In this document: piece by piece, positions 36,203-46,171 of the stretch
Layout: every line of letters starts with the position of its first letter
Position numbering within the stretch: position 1 is the stretch's first letter
NCBI GenBank assembly: GCA_030446715.1
Contig: JAUJMU010000004.1
Span: 1-64,000, forward strand
Source of the DNA: Cytophagales bacterium
Lineage (GTDB): Bacteria > Bacteroidota > Bacteroidia > Cytophagales > 172606-1
Direction of reading: 5' to 3'
Length of the DNA stretch: 64,000 bases
Translations under genes and position numbers: made by a program
Notes under the pieces: generated by a model
Database searches by the model: none
What the model saw: only the letters and a program-made list of their open reading frames with translations
Told to the model about the DNA's origin: nothing

Positions 36203-37636
36203 CTACCGGGAAGTTTCCAAAACCCGGGCGTTAGTCTTTTCATTTTTCCGACTTCTGTTGAGCAGGACCACGAGGTAACCAAAGACAAACGGGGCAATGA
36301 CAAAATTCGGATACAGGTACCGGACATGCTGTGCAGGTATGGTCAGTAATACGCCAAGGGTATTGATCACCAGAGGGGCAATAAGAAAAATCAGACTAAT
36401 TCTCTTTAACCTCCAGGCGACCAACAGGGTCATCAGCACAATCGCGTAAAAATACAAAGCCGGCCGGTAAAGAAGAGGCCCGAGTCTGGAACTGTGAACC
36501 GAATAATAGTAAAATTTTGTAAAGATTTTCTGAAGGGACGGAAGCTTACTATTAAAAGCCAATCCCATGTCATTCGCATCAAGAACAGGGTGCACGGCGT
36601 ACGTATAACTTCCCGGCTGCTGACCAACATTCCATACCAGATCACTTACCTGATACTGATGCTTCAGCAGGATTGGAATATTTCTGCTGACAATTGCAAA
36701 CCATGTACTCCGGAACCTGGATTTTCCCAGATCAGTATCAAGAAGCAAATAGTTAAAATCCTTATTGAACACCAAATCATCGCTATTATAAGGATTATAG
36801 CAAGCTTTCCAGCAGGACATTGGCAGAACCTGTGCCAAAAACTCTGTTTCCTCCGGCTTCAGTTCCGCACCATGGTGTATGGCAGCAGCTATCTGGTGGG
36901 TCAGCAGAATTTCCACTCCGTAAAATCTGCCGGTAACGTTGAAAGCCCTGTAAACGGGTACTTTGATGAAAACAACAACTGAGGCGATCAAAGCCACCAG
37001 AATCCCGATTTTCTTCAGATGCCGGGAGTAAAAAAAACCCAGACTACCCACAACTGCCAGTACAGCCAAAATACCATTGTGCCTGATGACCAGTACAAAG
37101 CTGAGAGTCAGGGCAAAAAGAAACAGGTTTCGTACCGGATAAAGCCATTGCCCTTTGGTTTCAAGGATCAGGATGCTGTAAATGAAGATCAGCAGAAAAG
37201 CAATTCCGTAAGGAACATCCTTGAACAAGGTATTAACATAGAATCCATTGAGCGGGAAAAGGCTGAAAAATAATGTAATCAGCACCAGAGACCATACCGG
37301 TGCCCCGATCTTCTCCAGTTTTATCATCCCGTATGCAAAAACAAGTGCCAGGGCCAGAATCTGAAAAAGACAAACCACTGCCGGAGAAAACCAGATCCGG
37401 CTCAACAGCCAGTAGAGAATGGTAAGAAAGGCGGGATGCCAGTCGTCAAACTCAAATTTAATCACCTGCACCCACTGGTCAAGTGAATCCTGGGACATCA
37501 TACCCGGAAAGTAAGCCAGAAAAAACAGGCTCCACACGCCCATACAGGGCCCCGCGTAGATTAAAATTCTGTTCATAGTGACGCCCCTGAAGGGCTCCTT
37601 CATCAGGTAATTTTTAACTATCTCAGTGGCTGTCAT
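36203..37636 (-). CDS. Multi-pass membrane protein, DUF6020/GT-C-like
   Basis: About ten to twelve hydrophobic segments span the 477 residues (GVWSLFFLAYFPG, VVCLFQILALALVF, LVLITLFFSLFPL, ILVALIASVVVFIKV and others). The first loop has MMSQDSLDQWVQV followed by DDWHPAFLTILYWL, a pattern seen in DUF6020-type proteins, whose topology resembles GT-C mannosyltransferases. A long extracytoplasmic segment (~265-390) lies between the two membrane halves. In this cluster it may modify lipid-linked polysaccharide on the periplasmic side. Family assignment is from motif memory and is moderate. Confidence 0.65.
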   Translation of the reverse strand: MTATEIVKNYLMKEPFRGVTMNRILIYAGPCMGVWSLFFLAYFPGMMSQDSLDQWVQVIKFEFDDWHPAFLTILYWLLSRIWFSPAVVCLFQILALALVFAYGMIKLEKIGAPVWSLVLITLFFSLFPLNGFYVNTLFKDVPYGIAFLLIFIYSILILETKGQWLYPVRNLFLFALTLSFVLVIRHNGILAVLAVVGSLGFFYSRHLKKIGILVALIASVVVFIKVPVYRAFNVTGRFYGVEILLTHQIAAAIHHGAELKPEETEFLAQVLPMSCWKACYNPYNSDDLVFNKDFNYLLLDTDLGKSRFRSTWFAIVSRNIPILLKHQYQVSDLVWNVGQQPGSYTYAVHPVLDANDMGLAFNSKLPSLQKIFTKFYYYSVHSSRLGPLLYRPALYFYAIVLMTLLVAWRLKRISLIFLIAPLVINTLGVLLTIPAQHVRYLYPNFVIAPFVFGYLVVLLNRSRKNEKTNARVLETSR

Positions 37637-37700
37637 ATAAATGAACTTAACATAAAGATTTTAGTCTCCGCCTGATTAAAAGAGCTTGTAAACACAACAG

Positions 37701-38600
37701 TCACTGATTACATCTGATGTCTGCTACCTTTTCCCTGATTTTAAGAAAGAGTTTCTGAGAAACCGGGTATTCAAACTTTCGCGCAAAAAGGCAATCAGAA
37801 GCCAACAGGTCTTCATAATCACTTTCATCCAGATTGGCGGGATAATTGCCATTCCTTTCCTGCCACACAATATGTCTTAAATTGTTATTGACGACATTTT
37901 CACGGTATGGAGAATTCAGAATTATGGTTTGGAAAAAAATCTCTTCTGAACAAAAGGTATACTTAAACCTGTCTGTAAAGTCAGGGTTTTGATTCAGGAA
38001 ACTGAAAACGTGATTTAAACAATCAGCACTCAATGTCCACCAGGTAGACCCGCCATACAGCCTGGAAAAATGCCCGGGTAACTTTCTGCTAATCTTGAAT
38101 TGCCATTGTACATCCAGAAAAGCATAGATCATCTGTTTGCCCAGCCTGCTTTTGGCATTGAAAAAATCATACAGATTATATTTATGCATCCGGTCCATAC
38201 CTCCATGGGGCCAGTTTTCAGTCGGCAACTCAAAATGTTCCATGAATTGCTTGCCGTAGTTTCTGGAGATGAAAAATTTTATGTATTCGCCCCCCTTGAT
38301 CGGAAAGTCATGACCGCTTATGAGATGAAAATATTTGGTTTTTTTGTCCTTTACAGCCTCTGAAGCCAACAATAAAATACTTTGTAAATGATTGAAGCCT
38401 CCCCAGTTGATACTGAATTTCCTTGAAAGAAAAATTACTTTTTTATTCTCAGAAAGCAGTAAAATGTCTGCTTTGCCCGGTTTGGATTTTTTGTCAATAT
38501 GAATATAAAACAGAAAGTCGTCATCAAAAAAATCAATGATCTCTCTTAAATGAGCAATATTTTTATAGGCAGTTATCAGAATGGCTTGCTGCATACGCAC
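37701..38600 (-). CDS. GT14-type (core-2/I-branching) beta-1,6-GlcNAc transferase-like protein
   Basis: The N-terminal AILITAYKNIAHLREII, then FYIHIDKKSKP and KYFHLISGHDFPIKGGEYI, are characteristic of bacterial GT14 branch-type enzymes. GGSTWWTLSADCLNHVFSFL and CSEEIFFQTIILNS complete the family pattern. GT14 enzymes are metal-independent GT-A enzymes that add branching sugars. AT content in this gene and its neighbour is higher than in the genes further upstream in the operon, which hints at separate acquisition. Confidence 0.8.
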   Translation of the reverse strand: MRMQQAILITAYKNIAHLREIIDFFDDDFLFYIHIDKKSKPGKADILLLSENKKVIFLSRKFSINWGGFNHLQSILLLASEAVKDKKTKYFHLISGHDFPIKGGEYIKFFISRNYGKQFMEHFELPTENWPHGGMDRMHKYNLYDFFNAKSRLGKQMIYAFLDVQWQFKISRKLPGHFSRLYGGSTWWTLSADCLNHVFSFLNQNPDFTDRFKYTFCSEEIFFQTIILNSPYRENVVNNNLRHIVWQERNGNYPANLDESDYEDLLASDCLFARKFEYPVSQKLFLKIREKVADIRCNQ

Positions 38601-38609
38601 TAAGTAAGT

Positions 38610-38726
38610 TTATTCATGATGATCAACTTTTTTGGGCAAGTAGGATGCAGGTAATAAATTCCATATCTCTCCGTAAGGAAAAATACGCAATGGCAGGTAT
38701 CTGATGATTAACTGATAGCCGGGCAT
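38610..38726 (-). other. Short ORF between GT genes, possible gene remnant
   Basis: A 38-codon frame from ATG at 38726 (MPGYQLIIRYLPLRIFPYGE) reads to a stop at 38610 and has protein-like composition. The same frame upstream overlaps the end of the preceding GT2 gene out of phase. It could be the tail of a lost gene or a frameshifted C-terminus of that GT2. I do not recognise a family. Confidence 0.25.
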
Positions 38727-38764
38727 TGGGGTGAACCACCATCCAAAATCCGGACAGGCCCGGG

Positions 38765-39838
38765 TTACAGCACTTTGAATAGTGTTCTGCTGATGATTTT
38801 TCTCCGCCTGAAGTTTACTGACAGGTTTGTTGGCAATGGGTTTCTGAACACATAAGGCCGGCAGATTTTCCACAAAATATTGAAACACCTGAGCCTCAGC
38901 AGCAACATCACTCCCCGGTATGGGGGAAGCTGCCTTGCAAAAAAATTGATGATAAAATTCCTTTTGTACCCGGCAGCTTCTCTGATAGCCGCCGGATCGC
39001 GGTTGACATTCTCTTTTTGTAATATACACTGACTGATCAGGTCCAGTTGTCTGATACAGTCAATGATGCTTTCAGTCTTTCCTTCGGCCAGCAGGGGCTG
39101 AAAATTATGCTGCATGCATTCAAGATAACTATCAGGAACAGTATAATCACTTCCTGCATAATACCGCAGGTTGCGCAACAGCTGCTCCCGCTGCGCCTCC
39201 GCATACTCCTTCTTTTTCAGCACCTGGTGCAGACTCTGACCGGTGACCCGGTAATCAAGCAATACTTCTGGCAGATTATAAAGCCTGCAGGTCCGGGAAA
39301 TCTGCCAGAAAAGCTCAAAGTCTTCCGAAAAGGGCACTGTATACATACCTGCCTCCACTACTGCCTTCCGGGTATACATTACGGTAGGATGATAGATCCA
39401 GCAGATAAAGGTCAGGTTATAGTAATAATACCCGCTCTCAAAAATATCCTGCCGGACAAATTCATTTTCCTCGGAGATCACTCTTACCGAGGAAGAAACC
39501 AGATGACAGTCAGGATGCTCCTGTAAGTAGTGGTACTGCTTTTCCAGCCGGTCCGGATAGCTGATGTCATCAGCATCCATTCGGGCAATAAAGTCCGTAT
39601 CTGCCAGTTCTATTCCCCGGTTGAGGGTGCGGGAAATCCCGAGGTTTGTATCGTTCCGGAAGAAACGAATCCGGCTGTCGGCATAAGACTGAATGATATA
39701 CGCACTGGTGTCAGTGGAGCAATCATCAATAATAATGAACTCAAAATCAGCAAAAGTCTGGTTCAGAATGCTGTCCATTGCTTCCGGCAGGAACCGGGCG
39801 GAGTTATAGACTGGCATCAGAACGGTTAGCTTCGCCAT
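38765..39838 (-). CDS. Family 2 glycosyltransferase
   Basis: I place the start at MAKLTVLMPVYNSARFLPEA, which removes a 10-codon leader overlapping the previous gene. The GT-A motifs are IIDDCSTDTSAYI, LGISRTLNRG and FIARMDADDISYPDRL (metal-binding DxD type). PFSEDFELFWQIS supplies the catalytic-base ED region. The C-terminal third is Arg-rich and probably membrane-peripheral. It sits in an uninterrupted minus-strand series of polysaccharide genes. Confidence 0.9.
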   Translation of the reverse strand: MAKLTVLMPVYNSARFLPEAMDSILNQTFADFEFIIIDDCSTDTSAYIIQSYADSRIRFFRNDTNLGISRTLNRGIELADTDFIARMDADDISYPDRLEKQYHYLQEHPDCHLVSSSVRVISEENEFVRQDIFESGYYYYNLTFICWIYHPTVMYTRKAVVEAGMYTVPFSEDFELFWQISRTCRLYNLPEVLLDYRVTGQSLHQVLKKKEYAEAQREQLLRNLRYYAGSDYTVPDSYLECMQHNFQPLLAEGKTESIIDCIRQLDLISQCILQKENVNRDPAAIREAAGYKRNFIINFFARQLPPYRGVMLLLRLRCFNILWKICRPYVFRNPLPTNLSVNFRRRKIISRTLFKVL

Positions 39839-39851
39839 GGCATCCGGCAGT

Positions 39852-40814
39852 TTATCGGCTAATTGCAAAAAACAGGTTCTGTGATCTTCTTTTTATCTTC
39901 TGCGGCATTTCACTGATAAGAAAATGGTAGAGCGGACGATGATAGGGCACCAGTGCTTTTCTTACCAACCGGTTCAATTCTTTGTCATTGATTTCCCGGG
40001 CGTTCAGATAATCACTCAGCCATTGCAGATAATGTTGCCGCACCTTGTGGTAATACCCTTTTGCGGTGACCCATTTTACAATTGACTCGGGCCGTTGCCG
40101 GTACAGGTTATTGCAGGCGGAGGAAACATATACCTTGTGCTGCAGATATATTTTGCTCAGAAATGCCTGATCCTCGTAGAGTTGGTTCTCTTTGGTGAAG
40201 AACTCTTCAAAGCCTCCGACTTTGGTGAAGGCCTCTTTGGCAACCATCAGTCCGGACGGACAGGGAGCGGCCCCGTTTCCCAGCGGGTATAAGTGAAACA
40301 TAAGCTGCAACGGATCAAACACCCGGTCCTGAACCGCTGGCACTGGTATTACCCGTTTCTCCGTGTGATGTGCGCCAACGGGAATAACCATATCCTTCTG
40401 GGTTGGATCACTCCAACTGTACCAGTACTCGTTGGCCTCCGCTACCATAGCAATCTCAGGATGCTCTTTGAAAATAGAAACCTGGTTACTCAGTTTACCA
40501 GGCAGCCATACGTCATCTGCATCCAGAAAGGCAAGCAGCGGACCGCCTGTTTGTCTGACCCCATGGTTACGGCTGGCACTCAACCCTTTGTTGACATGGC
40601 CGGTGTGCTCAGTATAAAAGATTTTTCCGGGATATTTCTCTGCGTATTCTTTTGCAATTCTGGTACTCCGGTCAGCAGACCCGTCATCTACAAGTACCAG
40701 TTCCCAATTCGGATAATCCTGCCGGATCACGCTTTGAATGGCCTCACCGAGAAATCTTTCTTCATTGAGAAAGGCAATTACCACTGAAACCAGTGGCTTT
40801 GTTTGATCAGACAT
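39852..40814 (-). CDS. Family 2 glycosyltransferase
   Basis: VSVVIAFLNEERFLGEAIQS opens a standard GT2 domain; VLVDDGSADRSTRI and LLAFLDADDVWLPGKL are the donor- and metal-binding segments, and ENQLYEDQAFLSKIYL holds the ED pair. A C-terminal helical segment is rich in Arg and Lys (MPQKIKRRSQNLFF). It lies 13-15 bp from both neighbours, so translation is probably coupled in one operon. Confidence 0.9.
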   Translation of the reverse strand: MSDQTKPLVSVVIAFLNEERFLGEAIQSVIRQDYPNWELVLVDDGSADRSTRIAKEYAEKYPGKIFYTEHTGHVNKGLSASRNHGVRQTGGPLLAFLDADDVWLPGKLSNQVSIFKEHPEIAMVAEANEYWYSWSDPTQKDMVIPVGAHHTEKRVIPVPAVQDRVFDPLQLMFHLYPLGNGAAPCPSGLMVAKEAFTKVGGFEEFFTKENQLYEDQAFLSKIYLQHKVYVSSACNNLYRQRPESIVKWVTAKGYYHKVRQHYLQWLSDYLNAREINDKELNRLVRKALVPYHRPLYHFLISEMPQKIKRRSQNLFFAISR

Positions 40815-40829
40815 AACTCCTGTTTAAGC

Positions 40830-41843
40830 TTAATTTGTACGATTCTGCCACAGCGTTTTTTTGCTGAACTGGCCGTAATTCAGATTTTTTACCTTAAATC
40901 TTGCCAGTTGAAACCGGTCAGACCGCCTCTTTACTACCTGTTCTTCCGTTGTAAAGGCGGCGCTGAAATTTAAATCTGCCGCAATTCTGGCGGTATCTTT
41001 ATTAAAATTTCCATACGGGTAGGCCAGCAGATCTATTCTTTCTCCTGTAACTTCTTCCAGAAATAACTTACTTTCTGCCAGCTCCTTCTTTTGAAACGCA
41101 GGCGCATGAGAGGCCAGGGCCGGATGGGAAACCGTATGGGCCCCGATGTCAGTCAGGCGGCTTTTTCCCATCTCCTTCAGCTCGGCAAGCGACATGCTCT
41201 GAAAATCGGGACGGCTTCCTTTTCCCACACCTGCCCAGTCCCTGATCTTCTGGAGCTGAGTCTGCTGCTCTACGGGTGGCACGGGCTTGAGCTGCTCCCA
41301 AATCCTGTAGTATAACCTGCACCTTGGCGTGGGGGGCGCTTCTGTGCATGCTTTCCACAGAATATGCTTTTGCCGCATTTGGGCAGTCAGCGCTGCCGGA
41401 CTCAGTTCTTCTTCAATCAGTTGGTTGTTTATACGCATTGAAAACCTTGCGGGTAGCTTTTCAGCAAAAAGAATGATATGCTCCAGCTCATCCCACCAGA
41501 ACTCTGCCGCCTGCCCGATGTTACCGGTTGCGATAAAAAAAGTAGCAGGCAACTGGTACTTCTCCAGGAGAGGCTTTGCCACCCGGAAGTTATCGGCATA
41601 GCCGTCATCAAAAGTAATGGCGATGCTGTTCTTCTTCAGGGCACCATCCGCATGCCGGCCGGCCAGTTCCTGCAGGGGTACTACATTCCCGGCGCTTTTC
41701 AGTGCCTGCAGATGTTTCTCAAACTGGGCCGGACTTACGGCTATATCCCAGATATCGGCTTCCGGTTCGGCAATGCGATGATACATCAGCACCAGTGCCT
41801 CCGGTTCAAACAGACTTTTTATTTTTTGATAAACCTTTCTCAA
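40830..41843 (-). CDS. Polysaccharide deacetylase (CE4)
   Basis: The NodB homology domain has motif 1 AITFDDGYADN (catalytic base and metal Asp) and motif 2 HTVSHP (metal His residues). The later LLAYPYGNFN carries the third motif. N-terminal LVLMYHRIAEPEADIW is the usual opening of these proteins. There is an insert of about 100 residues between motifs 1 and 2 (ILFAEKLPARFSMR...), as in some O-antigen-cluster deacetylases. No signal peptide is visible, so it may act on a cytoplasmic lipid-linked sugar. Confidence 0.85.
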   Translation of the reverse strand: MRKVYQKIKSLFEPEALVLMYHRIAEPEADIWDIAVSPAQFEKHLQALKSAGNVVPLQELAGRHADGALKKNSIAITFDDGYADNFRVAKPLLEKYQLPATFFIATGNIGQAAEFWWDELEHIILFAEKLPARFSMRINNQLIEEELSPAALTAQMRQKHILWKACTEAPPTPRCRLYYRIWEQLKPVPPVEQQTQLQKIRDWAGVGKGSRPDFQSMSLAELKEMGKSRLTDIGAHTVSHPALASHAPAFQKKELAESKLFLEEVTGERIDLLAYPYGNFNKDTARIAADLNFSAAFTTEEQVVKRRSDRFQLARFKVKNLNYGQFSKKTLWQNRTN

Positions 41844-41850
41844 TGAAAAA

Positions 41851-42582
41851 TTATTTTACTGCCTTTACGGTGATGATTACCTGAAAATGCGGGTCGTTGT
41901 AATCGAGTTTTTCTTTGGGGACTTCCGATATGCCCATGCCGTACAGAAACGAACTGGCTGCAAACACGTTACCAAAAGTTTCTACCTCCGTTTTCCCGTT
42001 CGGGAAGGTATCTTTCATGAGCTTCTCTATTGACAGGCCGGTAAACGACCAGTACCAGGTTTCTTTCCATGCGCCATGGGCAATGGGCGTTATCCCCGGA
42101 ACGGTGAGCAGTAAGGTACCCCCCGGCTTCAGTAACCGGTAGCAGGTGTGCAAAGCGGCCTTGAAATCGTAGATCAGGTGCAGCGTCTGCGTGAGCACAA
42201 TGCAGTCAAACTGATTACCGGGTATGTGGGGTGCATTGCTTAAATCTCCGGTCAGGGTAGCGGCCGGGTTGCTGTCATTCACGTGAAGAATATCACTCCT
42301 GGTGACCCTGGTTCCGCCGTACTGCATTGTATACGCATTGTCACCGATTTCCATCACCCTTCCCTTTACACTGCCTGACTCTTTACGGAGAAAGTTTTCA
42401 ATGTAATACCGGTCTACGGGTCCGCCACGGTCGTAACCAAAATCACGACTGAAGGGCTTTGCCCGGCCAAAGTCACCCAGGTCTATATGCCCAACCGTGG
42501 GGACGTAATTCCGGTAGAGTCCACTGCTGTGCAGCAGGCGCAAACCAAAGTCAGGGGCAAATCTTTTTAGCGTTTCTTTCAT
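41851..42582 (-). CDS. Class I SAM-dependent methyltransferase
   Basis: The Rossmann-type core shows motif I as VMEIGDNAYT, an acidic ribose-binding region (ILHVNDSNPAA), then FDCIVLTQTLHLIYD and the post-motif LLKPGGTLLLTVPGI of Methyltransf_11 proteins. The N-terminal 60 residues contain a GRAKPFSRDFGYDRGGPVDR segment seen in glycan-cluster methyltransferases. Its stop overlaps the start of the next gene by 4 bases (ATGA), indicating translational coupling. It may methylate a sugar or cap the chain that Wzt recognises. Confidence 0.8.
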   Translation of the reverse strand: MKETLKRFAPDFGLRLLHSSGLYRNYVPTVGHIDLGDFGRAKPFSRDFGYDRGGPVDRYYIENFLRKESGSVKGRVMEIGDNAYTMQYGGTRVTRSDILHVNDSNPAATLTGDLSNAPHIPGNQFDCIVLTQTLHLIYDFKAALHTCYRLLKPGGTLLLTVPGITPIAHGAWKETWYWSFTGLSIEKLMKDTFPNGKTEVETFGNVFAASSFLYGMGISEVPKEKLDYNDPHFQVIITVKAVK

Positions 42583-43466
42583 CTCAACAGGAATTGGGCT
42601 ACTAAATATTTAATATACAAGCGCGACTGGTACCGGAATAGCAGGTTTAAAGCTTCTCCGGGAGCCGGCGCTTTGCTTTTCCGTAACTTTTTGTACAATT
42701 CGGTGCAGTAATACTCCTTCCATATTCTGCCGCCCCGGGCATAGGACTGTTTTTCTTCCCCGGTTCTCAGATTTGCTTTCTGCCGCTTCAGCACTTCAAG
42801 GGTAGTAGATAACATAGCCGGAATGTTTCCTGACATATTTGTTGTGTGCAGCCGGTAGGCGGCGATTTTTCTGGTATGGTGCATGACCGCATGCTTCCTT
42901 GCAATCTTCAGGTACAGATCATAATCCTCGCACCGCCTGAGGGTGGTATCGTACTGATATTCATCGAATACCCACCTTCGGTACATCACCGTTGCGTGCA
43001 TGCCGATGTAGTTGCCCTGCAGCAGGTGCCGGTAGTGGTCGGCGTTTATTTCTATTGTCTCCTCTCTGACGGCTCCCGTATCTTCAAAGACCTTGTCGTG
43101 CGCACCCGATACAAAGGCAAGCTTCTCGTCCTGCAACAGATAGTGCAGGTTGGTTTCCATCGAAGCCGGATACAACCAGTCGTCGGCATCCAGAAAAATC
43201 AGGTATTCACCTGTGCTGTGCTTAATACCCGTATTTCTGGCCGCCGAGAGCCCTGCATTGGGCTGATACACGTACTTTACTCCCGGGCAGCTTTGGGTAA
43301 CCTCTCTGGTGTTGTCGGTGGAACCGTCGTCTACCACGATGATTTCAACGGCCGGATAGTTCTGCTGCCACACGCTTTTGAAGGCTTCCGGCAGGTAGGA
43401 CCCGTGATTGAAGCACGGGATAATAACCGATACAACAGGAGGAACTTCGTAACGTGCTGGAGACAT
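42579..43466 (-). CDS. Family 2 glycosyltransferase
   Basis: VSVIIPCFNHGSYLPEAFKS, IIVVDDGSTDNTREV and YLIFLDADDWLYPASME are full GT2 signatures, and LRRCEDYDLYLKIARKH supplies the catalytic ED. No signal peptide or membrane segment. The ATG overlaps the methyltransferase stop codon on one side and the gene lies 7 bp from the next GT2 on the other. Confidence 0.9.
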   Translation of the reverse strand: MSPARYEVPPVVSVIIPCFNHGSYLPEAFKSVWQQNYPAVEIIVVDDGSTDNTREVTQSCPGVKYVYQPNAGLSAARNTGIKHSTGEYLIFLDADDWLYPASMETNLHYLLQDEKLAFVSGAHDKVFEDTGAVREETIEINADHYRHLLQGNYIGMHATVMYRRWVFDEYQYDTTLRRCEDYDLYLKIARKHAVMHHTRKIAAYRLHTTNMSGNIPAMLSTTLEVLKRQKANLRTGEEKQSYARGGRIWKEYYCTELYKKLRKSKAPAPGEALNLLFRYQSRLYIKYLVAQFLLR

Positions 43467-43473
43467 ACAGGTA

Positions 43474-44741
43474 TCAGATTAGCCGGGAAGTACGATTACG
43501 GTTTTTAGAGTAAAAAACCAGTCCGGAAATTATTCCTCTGACCTCTGCCCCGACCGTCCGGAATTTAGACCGGTAAAAAGGAAAACCTCTGAAAAGCTGA
43601 ACGCAGTAGTACTTAGGCAATACGCCAAACAGGTGCCTCCTGTAGCCTGCCTCCTGATGCTGTTCCTGCTGAATGAGTGCGGCCGCGGCAAATCCGCGCA
43701 TGTAGCTGTACATCTGCCGGTACAGGGATTTGAAATCCTGCCGGTGCCTGTGAAACACGACCGGCGCGGGCGTATACAGGATTGAATGCCCTTTCAGCAG
43801 AATCCGGTACCACATCTCTGAGTCTTCGCTGCACCCGGAAGCGCCGGCCCCCAGCCTCACATCGAATAATCCCACCTCATCAAAGATTTCTTTTCGGAAA
43901 GCCATGTTGGCGCCTGCCCCGATGTCCCAGACGGGCGGGCCAATGGAAAGCGTTTTTTGCAGAAAATCCGTATCAAATAAAATATCAGCATAGCCCCGGT
44001 TAAAACTCCAGAATTTTTCAAAGATCAGCTGCGTTTCTGACTCCAGTTCTGAAGCTATGACCAGGCCGGTAATAGCCGAAGCACTGCTTTTCCTGAATGT
44101 CTCCCAGATGCGGAATATCCACAGCGGATGCACCGTCACATCATCGTCGGTAAAGGCGATGACCGGCTGGCTGGCGTTAAGTACACCCGTATTTCTCGCA
44201 TACGAGAGCCCGGCGGACGGTTCATGGCAGTAACGTATCCGGGGATTGGCGTAAGCGGCAATCAGCTTTTCGGTATTGTCATTTTCCCGGGCGTTGTCAA
44301 CTACAATAATCTCCCCGGGCTGGCAAACCATCCGGTCAATTGCATCCAGGCAGTTTCTGAGGTCATCAGGCCGGTTGCGGGTACAGATAATCAGGGATAC
44401 GGGCACACTGGCCGGAATTGTACTTTGCGTCGCCGGAGAAAAACCCTGCCCATCCATTCCGTCCATTCATCAAACTTCCGATTGTGCAGCCAGTTCTCCC
44501 ATTCTGTGTGCCCTGCCGGCTGCTGCTTTGCCTGAAAAACAACTGCCGCCCCGATGGCCTTTGTCAGTTTGCGGTAATACTGATCCTCCGGCAGGTTCTC
44601 CTGCGGATCTACGTACAGGTGGCCCAGTGCGACCTCCTTCCACCAGAATACCAGATAATTGCCCTGCCCGCTGACAGTGAGTGCGGGCCTGGCAGGATTT
44701 TTATCCAGACGGATGTGGGATATCTGATAAGGCAGGTACAT
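43474..44741 (-). pseudogene. Family 2 glycosyltransferase with an N-terminal extension, split by one frameshift
   Basis: Two overlapping ORFs make one protein. The first (44741) encodes MYLPYQISHIRLDKNPARPA and YLVFWWKEVALGHLYVDP, ending DEWTEWMGRVF. The second continues SPATQSTIPASVPVSLIICT with the GT2 motifs VVDNARENDNTEKL, VIAFTDDDVTVHPLW and GASGCSEDSEMWYRI. One T missing from the TTTTT run at about 44440 restores a protein of about 422 residues. Related GT2s carry the same ~115-residue N-terminal region with a '.WW...LGH' motif. Because all neighbours are intact, a sequencing error is as likely as a real mutation. Confidence 0.8.
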
Positions 44742-44877
44742 TTTATAGCGGCAACTTATACCAGGATGAACATGATCAAACGGATGAATTGGAGGATATT
44801 TATCTGATAATTAAATAGTTGTATACAATCAAATACGTGGTCTCCAATTCATATCAGTATTAACAGGGATGAAATTT

Positions 44878-46164
44878 TTACTGAAAAACATTTTCCGTTT
44901 GCCGTACGCGGAATGGTAATTTTGGGCGAACTGCCCCCATCCACTTATCAAACCATTGAATCGGGCCCCGGTAGTCTTCCAGTTCAAAAGACAGGCACTC
45001 CTCAAATGTGAATAAAGCCACCGATGTATTTCTGACCACTATTATTGATATATAATAGGAGCCATCATTGAGAAAATCCCCGGGGATCGTACACTCTGCC
45101 TCCACAAGGCCCTTCTGGCACACGATGGAAGGGGAAGGCACATCAAATATACATTCGCCGCTGTATGTGTAAAGATGCAGTCCGAAACCAAGCATTACAT
45201 CGTCGGCCATGTTCCAGATACCGAACTTTACGGTAAGCGGTACCCGTATATCCATAATGTCATCCGGATTGCCGAGTTGAGGAATCAGCTTCACGTAACT
45301 GAAACGCACCTGACTGTTACCGGGCGCTTCTTCCGGAGTGCTCCAGCTCTGGCTGAGTTTGAATTTCTGAATGCTGTTGATGTATCGGCTGACAATTTCG
45401 TGGGCACTCCCGATGTCTTTCATCTTTCCCTGATGCAGCCACAGTGCCTTGTCGCAAAGATTGACCACTGCCTGCGAACTATGGCTGACAAAAAGAATGG
45501 TCCGTCCTTCGCTCTGGGAAACTTCCCGCATCTTGCCCAGGCATTTTTTCTGAAAGTCGGCATCACCCACCGCCAGTACTTCATCAATGATCAGGATATC
45601 CGGCTCAAGGTGCGCCGCTACGGCAAATGCCAGACGCACGTACATACCCGAAGAGTACCGCTTTACGGGCGTGTCAATGAATTTTTCGATACCCGAAAAG
45701 GCTATTATTTCATCAAACTTGCTCTTTATTTCCTCCTTTGTCATGCCGAGGATGTAACCGCTGATGTAGACGTTCTCCCGGCCGGTGAGTTCCGGATGAA
45801 AACCCGTACCAACTTCCAGCATACTGCTTATTTTTCCCTTCCCTCTCACTACGCCTGAGGTTGGGCGCACGATTCTGGATAAAATTTTCAGCAAGGTTGA
45901 TTTTCCGGCCCCGTTTTGCCCGATTATCCCCCACACTTCTCCCTGCTTTATCTCGAAGTTGATGTCCCGGAGGGCCCAAAGGTTGTTTTTATCTGACGGA
46001 GCAGTGTTTCCGTCTGCAGACTCCAGTCTGAAGAAGGGATCTTCCTGCCTCCGTACCGATGTGGTCCACCACCGCTGTAAATCCTGGCGCAGGGAGCCGG
46101 TGCCAATTGTACCCAACCGGTAATGCTTCGTCAGTTTCTCGACCTGTATTACTACTTCAGACAT
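44878..46164 (-). CDS. wzt: Polysaccharide ABC exporter ATP-binding protein (Wzt-like)
   Basis: The nucleotide-binding domain (1-250) has Walker A GQNGAGKST, signature YSSGMYVRLAFA and Walker B DILIIDEVLAVGDADF with a switch His in LFVSHSS. Residues ~285-420 form an extra beta-rich domain (VRFSYVKLIPQ, LMLGFGLHLYTYSGE) like the Wzt carbohydrate-binding domain that recognises the modified chain end. The domain, together with the methyltransferase in the operon, fits the cap-dependent O-antigen export model. It couples ATP hydrolysis to export through the permease encoded 7 bp upstream. Confidence 0.9.
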   Translation of the reverse strand: MSEVVIQVEKLTKHYRLGTIGTGSLRQDLQRWWTTSVRRQEDPFFRLESADGNTAPSDKNNLWALRDINFEIKQGEVWGIIGQNGAGKSTLLKILSRIVRPTSGVVRGKGKISSMLEVGTGFHPELTGRENVYISGYILGMTKEEIKSKFDEIIAFSGIEKFIDTPVKRYSSGMYVRLAFAVAAHLEPDILIIDEVLAVGDADFQKKCLGKMREVSQSEGRTILFVSHSSQAVVNLCDKALWLHQGKMKDIGSAHEIVSRYINSIQKFKLSQSWSTPEEAPGNSQVRFSYVKLIPQLGNPDDIMDIRVPLTVKFGIWNMADDVMLGFGLHLYTYSGECIFDVPSPSIVCQKGLVEAECTIPGDFLNDGSYYISIIVVRNTSVALFTFEECLSFELEDYRGPIQWFDKWMGAVRPKLPFRVRQTENVFQ

Positions 46165-46171
46165 ACGGCAC

